Below, one piece after another: positions 24,483-33,509 of a stretch of DNA of 64,000 bases. Origin of the DNA: Paenibacillus sp. FSL R7-0337 (GTDB lineage: Bacteria > Bacillota > Bacilli > Paenibacillales > Paenibacillaceae); assembly GCF_037969875.1 (NCBI RefSeq), contig NZ_CP150218.1, positions 4,154,001 through 4,218,000 on the forward strand. Direction: 5' to 3'. Under the pieces are notes generated by a model. That model was not told where the DNA came from. It was given only the letters and a program-made list of their open reading frames with translations, and searched no databases. The position numbers and the translations under genes were made by a program. Numbering within the stretch: position 1 is the first letter of the stretch; the number at the start of each line of letters is the position of its first letter.

Positions 24483-25205
24483 TTAGATGAGCGGTGATTT
24501 CGCAGGTACGCCCGGCTTACGCGGATACTTGGAGGGGGTGGCCCCAGTCTTACGTACAAGAATAATATGCCGGGAAGATTCTTCCACTGGCAGACTGAAG
24601 GATTCTACCTTGTGCAGTTCAGCACGCAGTTCCTTGAAGCTGCGCTTGGCTTCTTGCAATTCCTCCGTCGGATCACTCCCCTTCATGGCAGCGAAGATGC
24701 CGTCCTTGCGGGTGAACGGCAGACAGAATTCATTCAGAAGCGATAAGCGCGCCACCGCACGGGCAGTGACTACATCATAAGCATCCCGGTGAACAAACTG
24801 TCTGGCGACATCCTCTGCCCGGCCGTGAATGAGCTTTACACCCTTCAACCCCAGGGTATCACAGACATGCTGCAAGAAAGTGATTCGTTTGCTAAGTGAA
24901 TCCACAATCGTCAGCTTGAGATCAGGGAAGCATATTTTTAGCGGAATTCCAGGGAACCCTGCCCCTGATCCGATATCAGCAAGACTCTTCGTCTCCTGCA
25001 TATTCACGTAGAAGGCTAAAGATAAAGAATCATAGAAGTGCTTAGTATATACCTGGCTCCGTTCTGTGATTCCGGTTAGATTCATCTTCTCATTCCAGGA
25101 AATCAGCTCCTGATAATAGAGTTCAAATTGTTCAAGCTGCTTCATTGAGAGTTCCAGCCCATGCTCCTTGAGCAGGGAGGTGAACTCGGCTACCGTTGTA
25201 TCCAT
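24483..25205 (-). CDS. rsmG: 16S rRNA (guanine527-N7)-methyltransferase
   Basis: A 240-residue SAM-dependent methyltransferase (GidB) that modifies G527 of 16S rRNA; loss gives low-level streptomycin resistance. NEKMNLTGITE, the SAM loop LADIGSGAGFPGIPLKI and the motif VVTARAVARL are present. It follows mnmG after three bases and closes the mnmE-mnmG-rsmG set. Its stop is next to parS. Confidence 0.96.
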   Translation of the reverse strand: MDTTVAEFTSLLKEHGLELSMKQLEQFELYYQELISWNEKMNLTGITERSQVYTKHFYDSLSLAFYVNMQETKSLADIGSGAGFPGIPLKICFPDLKLTIVDSLSKRITFLQHVCDTLGLKGVKLIHGRAEDVARQFVHRDAYDVVTARAVARLSLLNEFCLPFTRKDGIFAAMKGSDPTEELQEAKRSFKELRAELHKVESFSLPVEESSRHIILVRKTGATPSKYPRKPGVPAKSPLI

Positions 25206-25208
25206 AAA

Positions 25209-27095
25209 TTATCCTTTCGCCGCTGTTACACGGTTGTAGTGCTCCAGATAGACCAGCAGGATTGAGATATCTGCCGGGGTAACGCCTCCGATACGCGAAG
25301 CCTGCCCAATGGAGATTGGAGCGATTTTGGTCAGCTTTTGCCGTGCCTCCATCGCCAGTCCATGAATCTCATTATAGTTGATATCGTCAGGGATCTTCTT
25401 CTGCTCCATCTTCTGCAGCTTCTCCACATGCAGGAGCTGTTTCTCAATATAGCCGGCATACTTAATCTGGATCTCCACCTGCTCCTTCATCTCTTCATCC
25501 AGCTCTTCTGGAGAAGGAGAGATGATATCCACGAAGCTGTAGGCGATCTCAGGGCGGCGCATTAAGGTCAGCAGGTTGCTTCCGTCAACAATTGGTGCAG
25601 ATCCATAACTGGCTAGAGCTTCATTCACTTGAATCGGCTTAACCTTCGTCTCCTGCAGACGGATAATCTCACGGTCGACCCGGCCTTTCTTATCAAGGAA
25701 GGCTTCATAGCGCTGCTCTGTAATCAGCCCAATGTCATAACCGATTGGTGTCAGGCGGAGATCCGCATTATCATGACGGAGCAGCAGCCTGTATTCCGCG
25801 CGGGAAGTCAGCAGGCGATAAGGTTCATTCGTTCCCTTAGTGACAAGATCATCGATTAGAACGCCAATATAGCCCTGCGAACGGTCCAGCACCACTGGCT
25901 CTTTCTCCTGTACTTTACGCGCTGCATTGATTCCGGCAATTACACCTTGCCCTGCCGCTTCCTCATAACCAGAGGTTCCGTTGATTTGTCCTGCAGTGAA
26001 TAGTCCTGGCAGACGTTTGGTTTCCAGAGATGGCCAGAGCTGCGTAGGAACCATGGCATCATATTCAATGGCATAGCCGTTGCGCATCATCTCTACCTTC
26101 TCCATACCGGGAATAGATCGCAGGACCGCCAGCTGCACATCCTCAGGAAGGCTTGTCGACAGACCCTGTACATAGTATTCCGATGTATTTTTACCTTCCG
26201 GCTCCAGGAAGATCTGATGCTGTGATTTATCACTGAACCGGACAACCTTATCTTCAATGGAAGGGCAATAACGCGGACCCGTTCCTTCAATAATACCAGT
26301 GAACATCGGTGCCCGGTGCAGATTGTCATTAATAATCTGGTGGGTAACCGGAGAGGTGTAGGTCAGCCAGCAAGGCAACTGCTCATTATCCGAGGATTTG
26401 GTTTCAAAAGAGAAGAATTTCAGCTTCTCATCGCCCGGCTGGATTTCTGTCTTGGAGAAATCAATCGAATCCTTGTGGACACGCGGTGGCGTTCCGGTCT
26501 TGAAGCGGACCAAATCGAACCCCAGTTCGCGTAGATTCTCGGACAGGCGTACGGACGGCTGCTGATTATTTGGTCCGCTCTCATATGTCAGCTCACCCAT
26601 AATCACTTTGCCGCGCAGATAGGTCCCTGTAGTTAGAATAACGGTCTTACTGTGATATACCGTCCCTGTCTTCGTCACCACTCCGGCGCAGCGTCCATCC
26701 TCCACGATCAGCTCCTCTACCATCCCCTGGCGCAGTGTCAGGTTAGCAGTCTTCTCCATCGTTTCTTTCATAGCATGCTGATAGAGGAACTTGTCTGCTT
26801 GTGCACGCAGGGCATGAACTGCAGGTCCCTTGCCTGTATTAAGCATTCGCAGCTGAATGAAGGTCTTATCTATATTGCGGCCCATTTCTCCGCCCAGTGC
26901 ATCGATTTCACGCACCACATGGCCCTTGGCGGGTCCGCCAATCGAAGGATTACATGGCATGAAGGCCACCATATCCAGGTTAATTGTGATCATCAGTGTG
27001 CGGCAGCCCATCCGTGCAGCACCCAGAGCTGCTTCGCAGCCGGCATGACCGGCGCCGATGACGATAACATCATAGCTGCCTCCATCATAATTCAT
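25209..27095 (-). CDS. mnmG: tRNA uridine-5-carboxymethylaminomethyl modification enzyme MnmG
   Basis: A 628-residue FAD enzyme that with MnmE installs cmnm5 at the wobble U34 of tRNAs. FAD fold at the N-terminus (VIVIGAGHAGCEAALGAARMG), conserved PCNPSIGGPAKGH and the C-terminal IGQASRIGGVTPADISILL. Length is normal. It starts 15 bases after mnmE. Confidence 0.97.
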   Translation of the reverse strand: MNYDGGSYDVIVIGAGHAGCEAALGAARMGCRTLMITINLDMVAFMPCNPSIGGPAKGHVVREIDALGGEMGRNIDKTFIQLRMLNTGKGPAVHALRAQADKFLYQHAMKETMEKTANLTLRQGMVEELIVEDGRCAGVVTKTGTVYHSKTVILTTGTYLRGKVIMGELTYESGPNNQQPSVRLSENLRELGFDLVRFKTGTPPRVHKDSIDFSKTEIQPGDEKLKFFSFETKSSDNEQLPCWLTYTSPVTHQIINDNLHRAPMFTGIIEGTGPRYCPSIEDKVVRFSDKSQHQIFLEPEGKNTSEYYVQGLSTSLPEDVQLAVLRSIPGMEKVEMMRNGYAIEYDAMVPTQLWPSLETKRLPGLFTAGQINGTSGYEEAAGQGVIAGINAARKVQEKEPVVLDRSQGYIGVLIDDLVTKGTNEPYRLLTSRAEYRLLLRHDNADLRLTPIGYDIGLITEQRYEAFLDKKGRVDREIIRLQETKVKPIQVNEALASYGSAPIVDGSNLLTLMRRPEIAYSFVDIISPSPEELDEEMKEQVEIQIKYAGYIEKQLLHVEKLQKMEQKKIPDDINYNEIHGLAMEARQKLTKIAPISIGQASRIGGVTPADISILLVYLEHYNRVTAAKG

Positions 27096-27110
27096 AACGG
27101 TTCCTCCTTC

Positions 27111-28487
27111 TTATTTGCCCAAGCAGAATTGCGAGAAGATCTGGTCCAGCAGTGAATCAGCTGCCGTATCTCCAATAATTTCCCCTAGCTGCTCCCAGGC
27201 CAGACGTACATCAATCTGTATCATATCTATAGGAATCAGCATATCCGCTGCTTCATAAGCATCTTGTAGAGATTTATGTGCCTTCTTAAGCAAGGCTATA
27301 TGCCTTACATTGCTTACATAGGTCAGATCGCCCGATTCCAGCTTGCCCCCGAAAAAGAGTGCGGAGATCGCCTCTTCCAGTGTGTCGAGTCCTTCCTCTT
27401 CCAGCACCGACATCGGAACAATACTCGTGTCAGCGAAAAAGGAGTGCAGCTTCCCCGTGTCCAGACGGGACGGTAAGTCCATTTTATTCATGATGACCAG
27501 CGCTTGTCTACCGTGGATTTGTTCCATCAGCGCCAGCTCATCCTCATGAAGCTCCTCATTGGCATTCAGCACCAGCAGAATCAGATCCGCATCGCTGAAA
27601 GCTGCCCTCGAGCGCTCCACACCGATTCTTTCCACCACATCCATCGTCTCACGGATACCGGCAGTATCCAGCAGCTTCAGAGGGATATTATTAATCGTTA
27701 CATACTCTTCTATCACATCACGCGTTGTTCCCGGAATGTCGGTCACAATCGCCTTGTTGTCGCGGGCAAGCGCGTTCAGCAGTGAGGACTTCCCAACATT
27801 GGGCCTGCCCACAATAGCTGTCGTAATCCCTTCGCGCAGAATCTTTCCTTCATTGGCGGTTCGAAGCAGCTTATCTATGCCTTGCATAACCTCTTGACTC
27901 TTATCCTTGATGAAATCGGCAGTTAAGGATTCCACGTCATGCTCGGGGTAATCAATATTTACTTCAATATGGGCCAGCATCTCAATAAGGGTGTGCCGAA
28001 GCTCATGAATACGTGCGGATAATGAGCCGCTAACCTGCTTGAGGGCAACCGAGAAGGCCCGGTCCGACTTGGAACGAATCAGATCTATCACGGCCTCGGC
28101 CTGCGAGAGATCAATCCGTCCGCCCAAGAAGGCACGCTTTGTGAACTCTCCTGGCTCGGCCAGCCGGATGTCCTGCTGCAACAGCAGATCCATTACTCTT
28201 CTTACAGAGATTACACCGCCATGAGCGCTGATCTCCACCACATCCTCCGTAGTAAAAGAGCGTGGTCCCTTCATGACGGTTACCAGCACCTCTTCCAGCT
28301 GTTCCCCGTCCTGCGGACTCACGATATGTCCATAATGCACGGTATGAGACTCAGCTTCCGTAAGGGGGATGCGGCTTTTGAACAAGGGGGCTACTTGGGG
28401 AATTGCCTGCGGTCCACTAACCCGGATGATGGCAATACCGCCCTCACCCAAGGCTGTCGATACAGCGGCAATAGTGTCACTAAGCAT
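27111..28487 (-). CDS. mnmE: tRNA modification GTPase MnmE
   Basis: A 458-residue GTPase partner of MnmG. N-terminal folate-binding domain (DTIAAVSTALGEGGIAIIRV), the G domain within helices: GRPNVGKSSLLNAL, DIPGTTRD, DTAGIRE and NKMD, and the C-terminal CLGK with the catalytic Cys. The frame is open for 17 more codons, but these overlap a terminator, and AGAGGTG precedes the ATG at 28487. Confidence 0.97.
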   Translation of the reverse strand: MLSDTIAAVSTALGEGGIAIIRVSGPQAIPQVAPLFKSRIPLTEAESHTVHYGHIVSPQDGEQLEEVLVTVMKGPRSFTTEDVVEISAHGGVISVRRVMDLLLQQDIRLAEPGEFTKRAFLGGRIDLSQAEAVIDLIRSKSDRAFSVALKQVSGSLSARIHELRHTLIEMLAHIEVNIDYPEHDVESLTADFIKDKSQEVMQGIDKLLRTANEGKILREGITTAIVGRPNVGKSSLLNALARDNKAIVTDIPGTTRDVIEEYVTINNIPLKLLDTAGIRETMDVVERIGVERSRAAFSDADLILLVLNANEELHEDELALMEQIHGRQALVIMNKMDLPSRLDTGKLHSFFADTSIVPMSVLEEEGLDTLEEAISALFFGGKLESGDLTYVSNVRHIALLKKAHKSLQDAYEAADMLIPIDMIQIDVRLAWEQLGEIIGDTAADSLLDQIFSQFCLGK

Positions 28488-28513
28488 GTTGTAATTCACC
28501 TCTGGGTATGGTA

Positions 28514-28553
28514 TCAAAAAACAAATGACTCCTCGCATAGGTCAAGGAGTCAT
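28514..28553 (-). terminator. terminator of jag
   Basis: A 9-bp perfect stem ATGACTCCT / AGGAGTCAT followed by a T-rich run on the minus strand, 15 bases past the jag stop and before mnmE. Confidence 0.85.
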
Positions 28554-28567
28554 TGCGGCATATGGTT

Positions 28568-29302
28568 CTACTTCAAAGTTATAACGACGCGGCGGTTCGG
28601 CTCTTCACCCTTGCTGAGGGTGTTCACCTGCTTGTGATCCTGTAATCTGGAATGGATGATCTTGCGTTCCTGCGGGGACATGGGCTCAAGGACCACCTCT
28701 TTGCGGGTCCTTACCACACGCCCGGCCAGACGGTCGGCCAGCTCCTCCAGTGTCTTCTTGCGTCGCTCCCGGAAGTTCTCCGCATCCAGCACGAGCCGGA
28801 TGAAGCTGTCGGAATACCGGTTGGCAACAATATTAGCCAGATACTGCAAAGCATCGAGAGTTTGTCCTCTTCTGCCAATCAGCAGCCCAAGCTCCGGACC
28901 GGAAATTTGCAGAACAGTTGATTCCTTGGCATGAACAATTTCAACTTCCACCTCAAGCCCCATGCTCTTGGCGACATCTACAATGAAATGAACGGCCTGA
29001 CCGTATGCTTCTTCTACCGGGTGTCCGGAATCCTGGCGCGGTACACCGCTGATCGCCTCTGTATTGCTCTCTCTTGTTGTCTGCTGAGACAGTAGCGGAG
29101 CACTCGCCGCTGATGCCGGTGCGGCTTCCGGGATCAAGGTCAATTCTACCTTGGCTCCCTTCGCACCGATCAATCCAAGGAATCCTTTTGACGGCTGTTC
29201 AAGTACGTTGACCGTTACCCGGTCTTTGTGAACTCCAAGCTGATTAAGTCCCCGTTCTACAGCTTCTTCAATGGTTTTCCCTGTCGCGACGACTTTGCTC
29301 AT
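28568..29302 (-). CDS. jag: RNA-binding protein Jag/KhpB
   Basis: A 244-residue protein with an N-terminal Jag domain (MSKVVATGKTIEEAVERGL), a linker rich in Ala and Ser, a KH-like domain with the loop GLLIGRRGQTLDALQYL and a C-terminal R3H domain (AENFRERRKKTLEELADR, then MSPQERKIIHSRL). It binds RNA and in other Firmicutes affects cell elongation. It overlaps yidC by four bases (ATGA). Confidence 0.95.
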   Translation of the reverse strand: MSKVVATGKTIEEAVERGLNQLGVHKDRVTVNVLEQPSKGFLGLIGAKGAKVELTLIPEAAPASAASAPLLSQQTTRESNTEAISGVPRQDSGHPVEEAYGQAVHFIVDVAKSMGLEVEVEIVHAKESTVLQISGPELGLLIGRRGQTLDALQYLANIVANRYSDSFIRLVLDAENFRERRKKTLEELADRLAGRVVRTRKEVVLEPMSPQERKIIHSRLQDHKQVNTLSKGEEPNRRVVITLK

Positions 29303-30237
29303 TTTGACTTTTTGACCCCCTTCTTCCCATTGCTTCCGTTTCCTTTAGCAGTAGGAGTTACATCTTTGCGGGCGTTAGAGTTGCTGTTCTTGCTCTTCGT
29401 CAGGTTTACATCCTTGGCCTTGCTGTTGCCTGCACTTACCGTAGCATTGGCAGCAACAAGTGCTGCTTTGTGCTTATCATTGTTGCGGTACAAGAAGTAG
29501 TTCTGGACAATGGTGTAAATATTGCTGTATACCCAGTACAGAGGCAGAGCAGCCGGGAAATTGTAGGACATGATGAAGATCAGAACCGGATAGACCATCA
29601 TCATGAACTGCATTGGCCCCTGCTGTTGGACCGGGTTCATCTTGGTCATCATGCGGGTCTGAATGAAGGTGGTTGCGGCAGCGAGAACCGGCAGGATGAA
29701 CAGGTGATCGGGTTTGCCGAGCTGCAGCCACAGGAAGTCATGTAATCTAAGATCCGGATTGTAGTAGATCGAGTTGTATAGGGCGATGAAGATTGGCATC
29801 TGCACAATCAGCGGCAGACAGCCCGCCATCGGATTAACCTTGTTTTCCTGGAACAGCCGCATCGTTTCCTGCTGAACCTTTTCGGGCTCATCTTTATATT
29901 TCTTCTTAATCTTCTCAAGTTCCGGCTGAATCGCCTGCATGGCGCGCGAGCTCTTCACCTGCTTAATCGTAAGCGGAAGAATCAGCGTGCGGACAATAAT
30001 AACCATTACAAGAACGGCTAGGCCATATTGGCCGTTGAACCATTTCGCAAAAGTATCCAGGGCAATGGCGAAATAATAGACTACATTACTCTGCCAGAAG
30101 CCTCCATTTTTCAAATCCTCCGTAGTGTGCGTCACTGATGTCGCAGACGGAGAGCATCCCGACAGAACAGCGATCATTAGAACCATTAACCCGAGGAGAA
30201 GAAACATTTTTCCTCGCTTAGTCTTCATTAGAGACAC
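29299..30237 (-). CDS. yidC: membrane protein insertase YidC (SpoIIIJ type)
   Basis: A 312-residue lipoprotein insertase. Signal peptide with lipobox LSGC, then five membrane segments; the hydrophilic groove region includes VMVIIVRTLILPLTIKQVKSS (one Arg in the first core segment) and NPMAGCLPLIVQMPIFIALY. The tail is Lys/Asn/Gly rich. In Bacillus SpoIIIJ is needed for sigma-G activation as well as insertion. The frame opens at 30270, but AGAGGGG lies seven bases before GTG at 30237. Confidence 0.95.
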   Translation of the reverse strand: MSLMKTKRGKMFLLLGLMVLMIAVLSGCSPSATSVTHTTEDLKNGGFWQSNVVYYFAIALDTFAKWFNGQYGLAVLVMVIIVRTLILPLTIKQVKSSRAMQAIQPELEKIKKKYKDEPEKVQQETMRLFQENKVNPMAGCLPLIVQMPIFIALYNSIYYNPDLRLHDFLWLQLGKPDHLFILPVLAAATTFIQTRMMTKMNPVQQQGPMQFMMMVYPVLIFIMSYNFPAALPLYWVYSNIYTIVQNYFLYRNNDKHKAALVAANATVSAGNSKAKDVNLTKSKNSNSNARKDVTPTAKGNGSNGKKGVKKSK

Positions 30238-30324
30238 TTCAAAACCCCTCTCATAAACATTCCATTGCACCGTAAATCATAACATAATTATGGATACAAA
30301 TAAACAAGCCCTCTTCAGGCTCTT

Positions 30325-30675
30325 TTACTTGCGTAAAGCCTTGAGCAGCTTGGCTTTGCGCAGCACATGCAGCACGCTTTTCTCCAGCTCGGCGTAATCT
30401 TTGGAGAGTGCTCCTTTTCTGACAATGAAAACGATATCCAGATTGCCGGCAATTTCCGCCTCGTGATGACGGACAATCTCTTTGACCAGCCTTCTCATCC
30501 GGTTGCGGACTACAGCATTCCCGACCTTTTTGCTGACGGATATGCCCACCCGGAATCGTTCCACTTCTCTTCTGGGGAACCAATATACTACATACTGATG
30601 ATTCGCAAATGACTTCCCATGGCGGTATACACGGCTGAAGTCGGCACGATTTCGTAATCGTAAACTTTTGTGCAC
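30325..30675 (-). CDS. rnpA: ribonuclease P protein component
   Basis: A 116-residue basic protein with the family core FRVGISVSKKVGNAVVRNRMRR and RADFSRVYRHGKSFAN. It joins the RNase P RNA to cut the 5' leader off pre-tRNAs. GTG start at 30675 five bases after TAGGAGA. Two terminators lie between rpmH and this gene, so it needs readthrough or its own promoter. Confidence 0.96.
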   Translation of the reverse strand: MHKSLRLRNRADFSRVYRHGKSFANHQYVVYWFPRREVERFRVGISVSKKVGNAVVRNRMRRLVKEIVRHHEAEIAGNLDIVFIVRKGALSKDYAELEKSVLHVLRKAKLLKALRK

Positions 30676-30872
30676 GGGAATCTCCTATTCAAATACCGGA
30701 ATTTCTCCAGGCTCCGGCATTTCATCTTCTATTATTAGTATTGTCATTCAAGGGAGACCATAAACGGTTAGTCCCGCGGCCCTGGAGACACCCTGCTGAC
30801 AAAAACAGACGGTTTGTGGATCTATAATCAAGTGGAAACAGCTTTGCAGTCCTTCAAAAGGAAGATACCTTT

Positions 30873-30915
30873 AAAAAAAAGCCCCGCAGTAGCGTTACAT
30901 CCCCTGCAGAGCCTA
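30873..30915 (-). terminator. second terminator between rpmH and rnpA
   Basis: A long stem with two G-U pairs and one mismatch (GGCTCTGCAG / CTGCGGGGC) followed by eight T on the minus strand. Confidence 0.75.
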
Positions 30916-31035
30916 GTATTTATTGTTGCGGCAGCAGAAGTAATGCGTGGGTATCTGCTCGCTGAGCGTCATCCCATTCTGCGCTATATATAGAAGAGAA
31001 ATAAAAACAGCTGATGCATTCTGCAAATAAAGCGT

Positions 31036-31060
31036 AAAAAAGGACCACAGCAGTGGTCCC
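31036..31060 (-). terminator. terminator of rpmH
   Basis: A perfect 7-bp stem GGACCAC / GTGGTCC with a four-base loop and a T run on the minus strand, 14 bases past the rpmH stop. Confidence 0.85.
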
Positions 31061-31073
31061 AAAGTGGCCTATC

Positions 31074-31208
31074 TTACGCACTCAAAACTTTTCTGCCTTT
31101 CAAGCGGCGGGCTGCCAGCACTTTGCGGCCGTTTTTCGTGCTCATTCTTTTGCGGAAACCATGCACCTTTTTGCGTTTGCTCACATTTGGTCTGAACGTC
31201 GGTCTCAT
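31074..31208 (-). CDS. rpmH: 50S ribosomal protein L34
   Basis: 44 residues, the standard length. MRPTFRPNVSKRKKVHGF at the start, then KRMSTKNGRKVLAARRLKG. GGGAGGTG lies before the ATG. Divergent from dnaA across oriC, the classic arrangement. Confidence 0.97.
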   Translation of the reverse strand: MRPTFRPNVSKRKKVHGFRKRMSTKNGRKVLAARRLKGRKVLSA

Positions 31209-31453
31209 GTATTGCACCTCCCTTACAGGAACTAATTACTGTCATATAAGCAGAAACGGACTAAGCCGTCCTTAAAGTAGGGACAGTATCTACAAGTATT
31301 ATCAATTTAATTTGGAGACATATCCTCACAGAAAACACCTTTATATATTTAAACATATTTTTGCTCCAAAAGTCAACTATCTCTCTTTCTCCCTCTTTTT
31401 CAGGTTGCTCCCCTTGTACACTCGTTTTTTGGAACAGCCCGAAAGCCAGAATC

Positions 31454-31884
31454 TTATCCCCAGCTTGCGCCGTCTCCTCACTAATCCTAACTTTAACCGC
31501 TTATCCACAAAGGAACACATCCAAAATAATAATCCACAGGCTTGTCCAGTTATCCACCTGTGATTAATTCCGGGCAGATTTTGCTCACAGATGAGCACAA
31601 CCTGTGTATAAAAAAATTGGCGCAGTCGCGGAAACTGTCGAACCGTAAACAAATTATCAACAATATGTAGTGGTGTGCCTAAAAATTATACACAAGTGAT
31701 TGAATTTGTGGATAAAATAGCGTGGCTCATTGAAAAATAAGGGGCGTTTTGCTATGATGGTATTACTTTTGAATGTGAATAGATTTGTTTGTTCAATAAA
31801 TTATCAACAAGCTGTGGATAAAGTTGTGAACAATTCAAATTTATCCATATTTTTTTGTCTCTTGAAGTTGCATACTGGGGATAA
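31454..31884. other. oriC, upstream DnaA-box cluster
   Basis: Exact DnaA boxes TTATCCACA or TTATACACA occur at 31501-31509 (+), 31603-31611 (-), 31686-31694 (+), 31707-31715 (-) and 31813-31821 (-). Near matches with one mismatch lie at 31454-31462 (+), 31530-31538 (+), 31550-31558 (+), 31654-31662 (+), 31801-31809 (+), 31841-31849 (+) and 31876-31884 (-). The region upstream of dnaA, also AT-rich, is the first half of a bipartite Bacillus-type origin. The boxes overlap and flank the dnaA promoter, so DnaA likely represses its own gene. Confidence 0.92.
31730..31758 (+). promoter_or_regulatory. dnaA promoter
   Basis: TTGAAA, a 17-base spacer and TATGAT with an extended -10 (TGC before it). 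It is flanked by DnaA boxes at 31707 and 31801-31821, which fits autoregulation. Confidence 0.75.
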
Positions 31885-31966
31885 GATTCAGCACCAACCC
31901 ATTTTCTTCGACATTTCCACTTCATGGCTGATGCCACATTTGGAAGATTTAAAGGAGTGACAGTCT

Positions 31967-33313
31967 GTGGACAGCCATACTTCCGAATTATGGCAGCAAA
32001 TATTATCGATTATTCAAACCAAACTAAGCAAGCCGAGCTTCGATACCTGGTTCAAGGCCACCAAGGCCATGACGTTCAATTCCCAGGCTCTTATCATCTC
32101 GGCGCCTACAACCTTTGCCGTAGAATGGCTGGAAAGTCGCTACACCAAACTGGTAGGAGCAACGGTATATGAAGTTACCGGACAGCAAGTGGAAGTCAAA
32201 TTTGTCATTGAGGAGAACAAGCCCTCTGAGCCTGTGGTTCAGCAAAGTGCGCCTACTCCCGTTGTTTCACGCGAAGAAGCACAGACGCATTTGCTCAATC
32301 CCAAATACACCTTCGACACGTTCGTGATCGGTTCAGGCAACCGTTTTGCGCATGCAGCCTCCCTTGCTGTAGCCGAAGCGCCGGCCAAAGCCTATAACCC
32401 TCTGTTTCTCTATGGGGGCGTTGGTCTCGGAAAGACTCACCTGATGCATGCGATCGGCCATTATGTGCTGGAGCACAACCCCAACAACAAGGTGATTTAC
32501 ATCTCCTCCGAGAAGTTCACGAATGAATTCATCAACTCCATCCGTGATAACCGCGGCGAAAGCTTCCGCAACAAGTACCGCAATGTTGACATTTTGCTGA
32601 TTGACGACATCCAATTCCTGGCCGGCAAGGAGTCAACGCAGGAGGAATTTTTCCATACGTTCAATGCTCTTCACGAAGAACGCAAGCAAATTATTATCTC
32701 CAGCGACCGGCCTCCGAAGGAAATTCCTACGCTGGAAGAACGGCTGCGCTCACGGTTTGAATGGGGACTGATTACAGATATTCAGCCTCCCGATCTGGAG
32801 ACGCGGATTGCCATTCTGCGCAAGAAGGCGAAGGCGGAGAACCTGGATATCCCGAATGAAGCCATGATGTATATTGCCAACCAGATCGATACGAATATCC
32901 GGGAGCTGGAAGGCGCGCTGATCCGTGTAGTGGCTTATTCGTCTCTGACGAACCAGGATGTGACAACACATCTGGCAGCCGAAGCGCTGAAGGATATCAT
33001 CCCTTCGAGCCGTCCGAAGATGATCACCATTAACGATATTCAGCAAAAAGTCGGTGAATACTACAATTTACGCATGGAGGACTTCAAAGCGCGGAAACGC
33101 ACGAAGGCCGTAGCTTTTCCAAGACAGATTGCCATGTATCTCTCCCGTGAGTTAACTGATTATTCGCTTCCCAAGATCGGCGAGGCCTTCGGAGGACGCG
33201 ACCATACAACGGTTATCCATGCCCATGAGAAGATTACGCAGCAATTAAAGGTGGACCAGGAGCTCTACAAAGTGGTAAATAATCTTTCGGAGAAAATTAA
33301 AAATCCTTCCTAA
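31967..33313 (+). CDS. dnaA: chromosomal replication initiator DnaA
   Basis: A 448-residue AAA+ initiator. Domain I (SELWQQILSIIQTKLSKPSF), linker, AAA+ domain III with Walker A FLYGGVGLGKTHLMHAIG near 150 and Walker B LLIDDIQFLAGKE, and domain IV with the box-binding signature GRDHTTVIHAHEKI. GTG start at 31967 nine bases after AAAGGAG. It opens DNA at the element in 33382-33440. Confidence 0.98.
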   Translation: MDSHTSELWQQILSIIQTKLSKPSFDTWFKATKAMTFNSQALIISAPTTFAVEWLESRYTKLVGATVYEVTGQQVEVKFVIEENKPSEPVVQQSAPTPVVSREEAQTHLLNPKYTFDTFVIGSGNRFAHAASLAVAEAPAKAYNPLFLYGGVGLGKTHLMHAIGHYVLEHNPNNKVIYISSEKFTNEFINSIRDNRGESFRNKYRNVDILLIDDIQFLAGKESTQEEFFHTFNALHEERKQIIISSDRPPKEIPTLEERLRSRFEWGLITDIQPPDLETRIAILRKKAKAENLDIPNEAMMYIANQIDTNIRELEGALIRVVAYSSLTNQDVTTHLAAEALKDIIPSSRPKMITINDIQQKVGEYYNLRMEDFKARKRTKAVAFPRQIAMYLSRELTDYSLPKIGEAFGGRDHTTVIHAHEKITQQLKVDQELYKVVNNLSEKIKNPS

Positions 33314-33328
33314 GAGGAACAAAGAGCC

Positions 33329-33440
33329 TATACACAATCTATACACATGTGGGTAGGCTTAATTTTATGCTGTTTAGCGACTTATCCACATAAACGGAGC
33401 CCCTACTACTAATACTATTAAATAACTATAATAATTCATC
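33329..33440 (+). other. oriC, unwinding element with DnaA-trio motif
   Basis: Between dnaA and dnaN: two TATACACA near-boxes (33329-33346), a perfect box TTATCCACA at 33382-33390, a short GC-rich spacer, then TACTACTAATACTATTA from 33404, a run of the TAC/TAA-type triplets known as DnaA-trios, followed by an AT-only stretch to about 33437. The order box, GC spacer, trios, AT-rich matches the B. subtilis unwinding site. Confidence 0.85.
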
Positions 33441-33509
33441 TTCTAAGAGCAGGTTTCAAAGAGCATTTACGTACACCCAATTCCCAATTTTTCAGCTAGG
33501 AGTGAAATC

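Larger units (their letters stand above)
30676..31073. other. 398-base stretch between rnpA and rpmH
   Basis: It contains the two minus-strand terminators at 31036-31060 and 30873-30915. Between the second terminator and rnpA are about 200 bases with AT-rich and GC-rich blocks. A frame of 20 codons (30685-30747, minus) ends in the rnpA ribosome site but lacks its own. No promoter with both hexamers was found. Confidence 0.5.

Noticed and set aside
30685..30747. 20-codon frame ending in the rnpA ribosome site
   Set aside because: No Shine-Dalgarno of its own and no similarity; kept only as a remark in the intergenic entry.
32259..32275. parS-like sequence inside dnaA
   Set aside because: TGTTTCACGCGAAGAA has three mismatches, including the central CACGTG, so ParB loading is unlikely.
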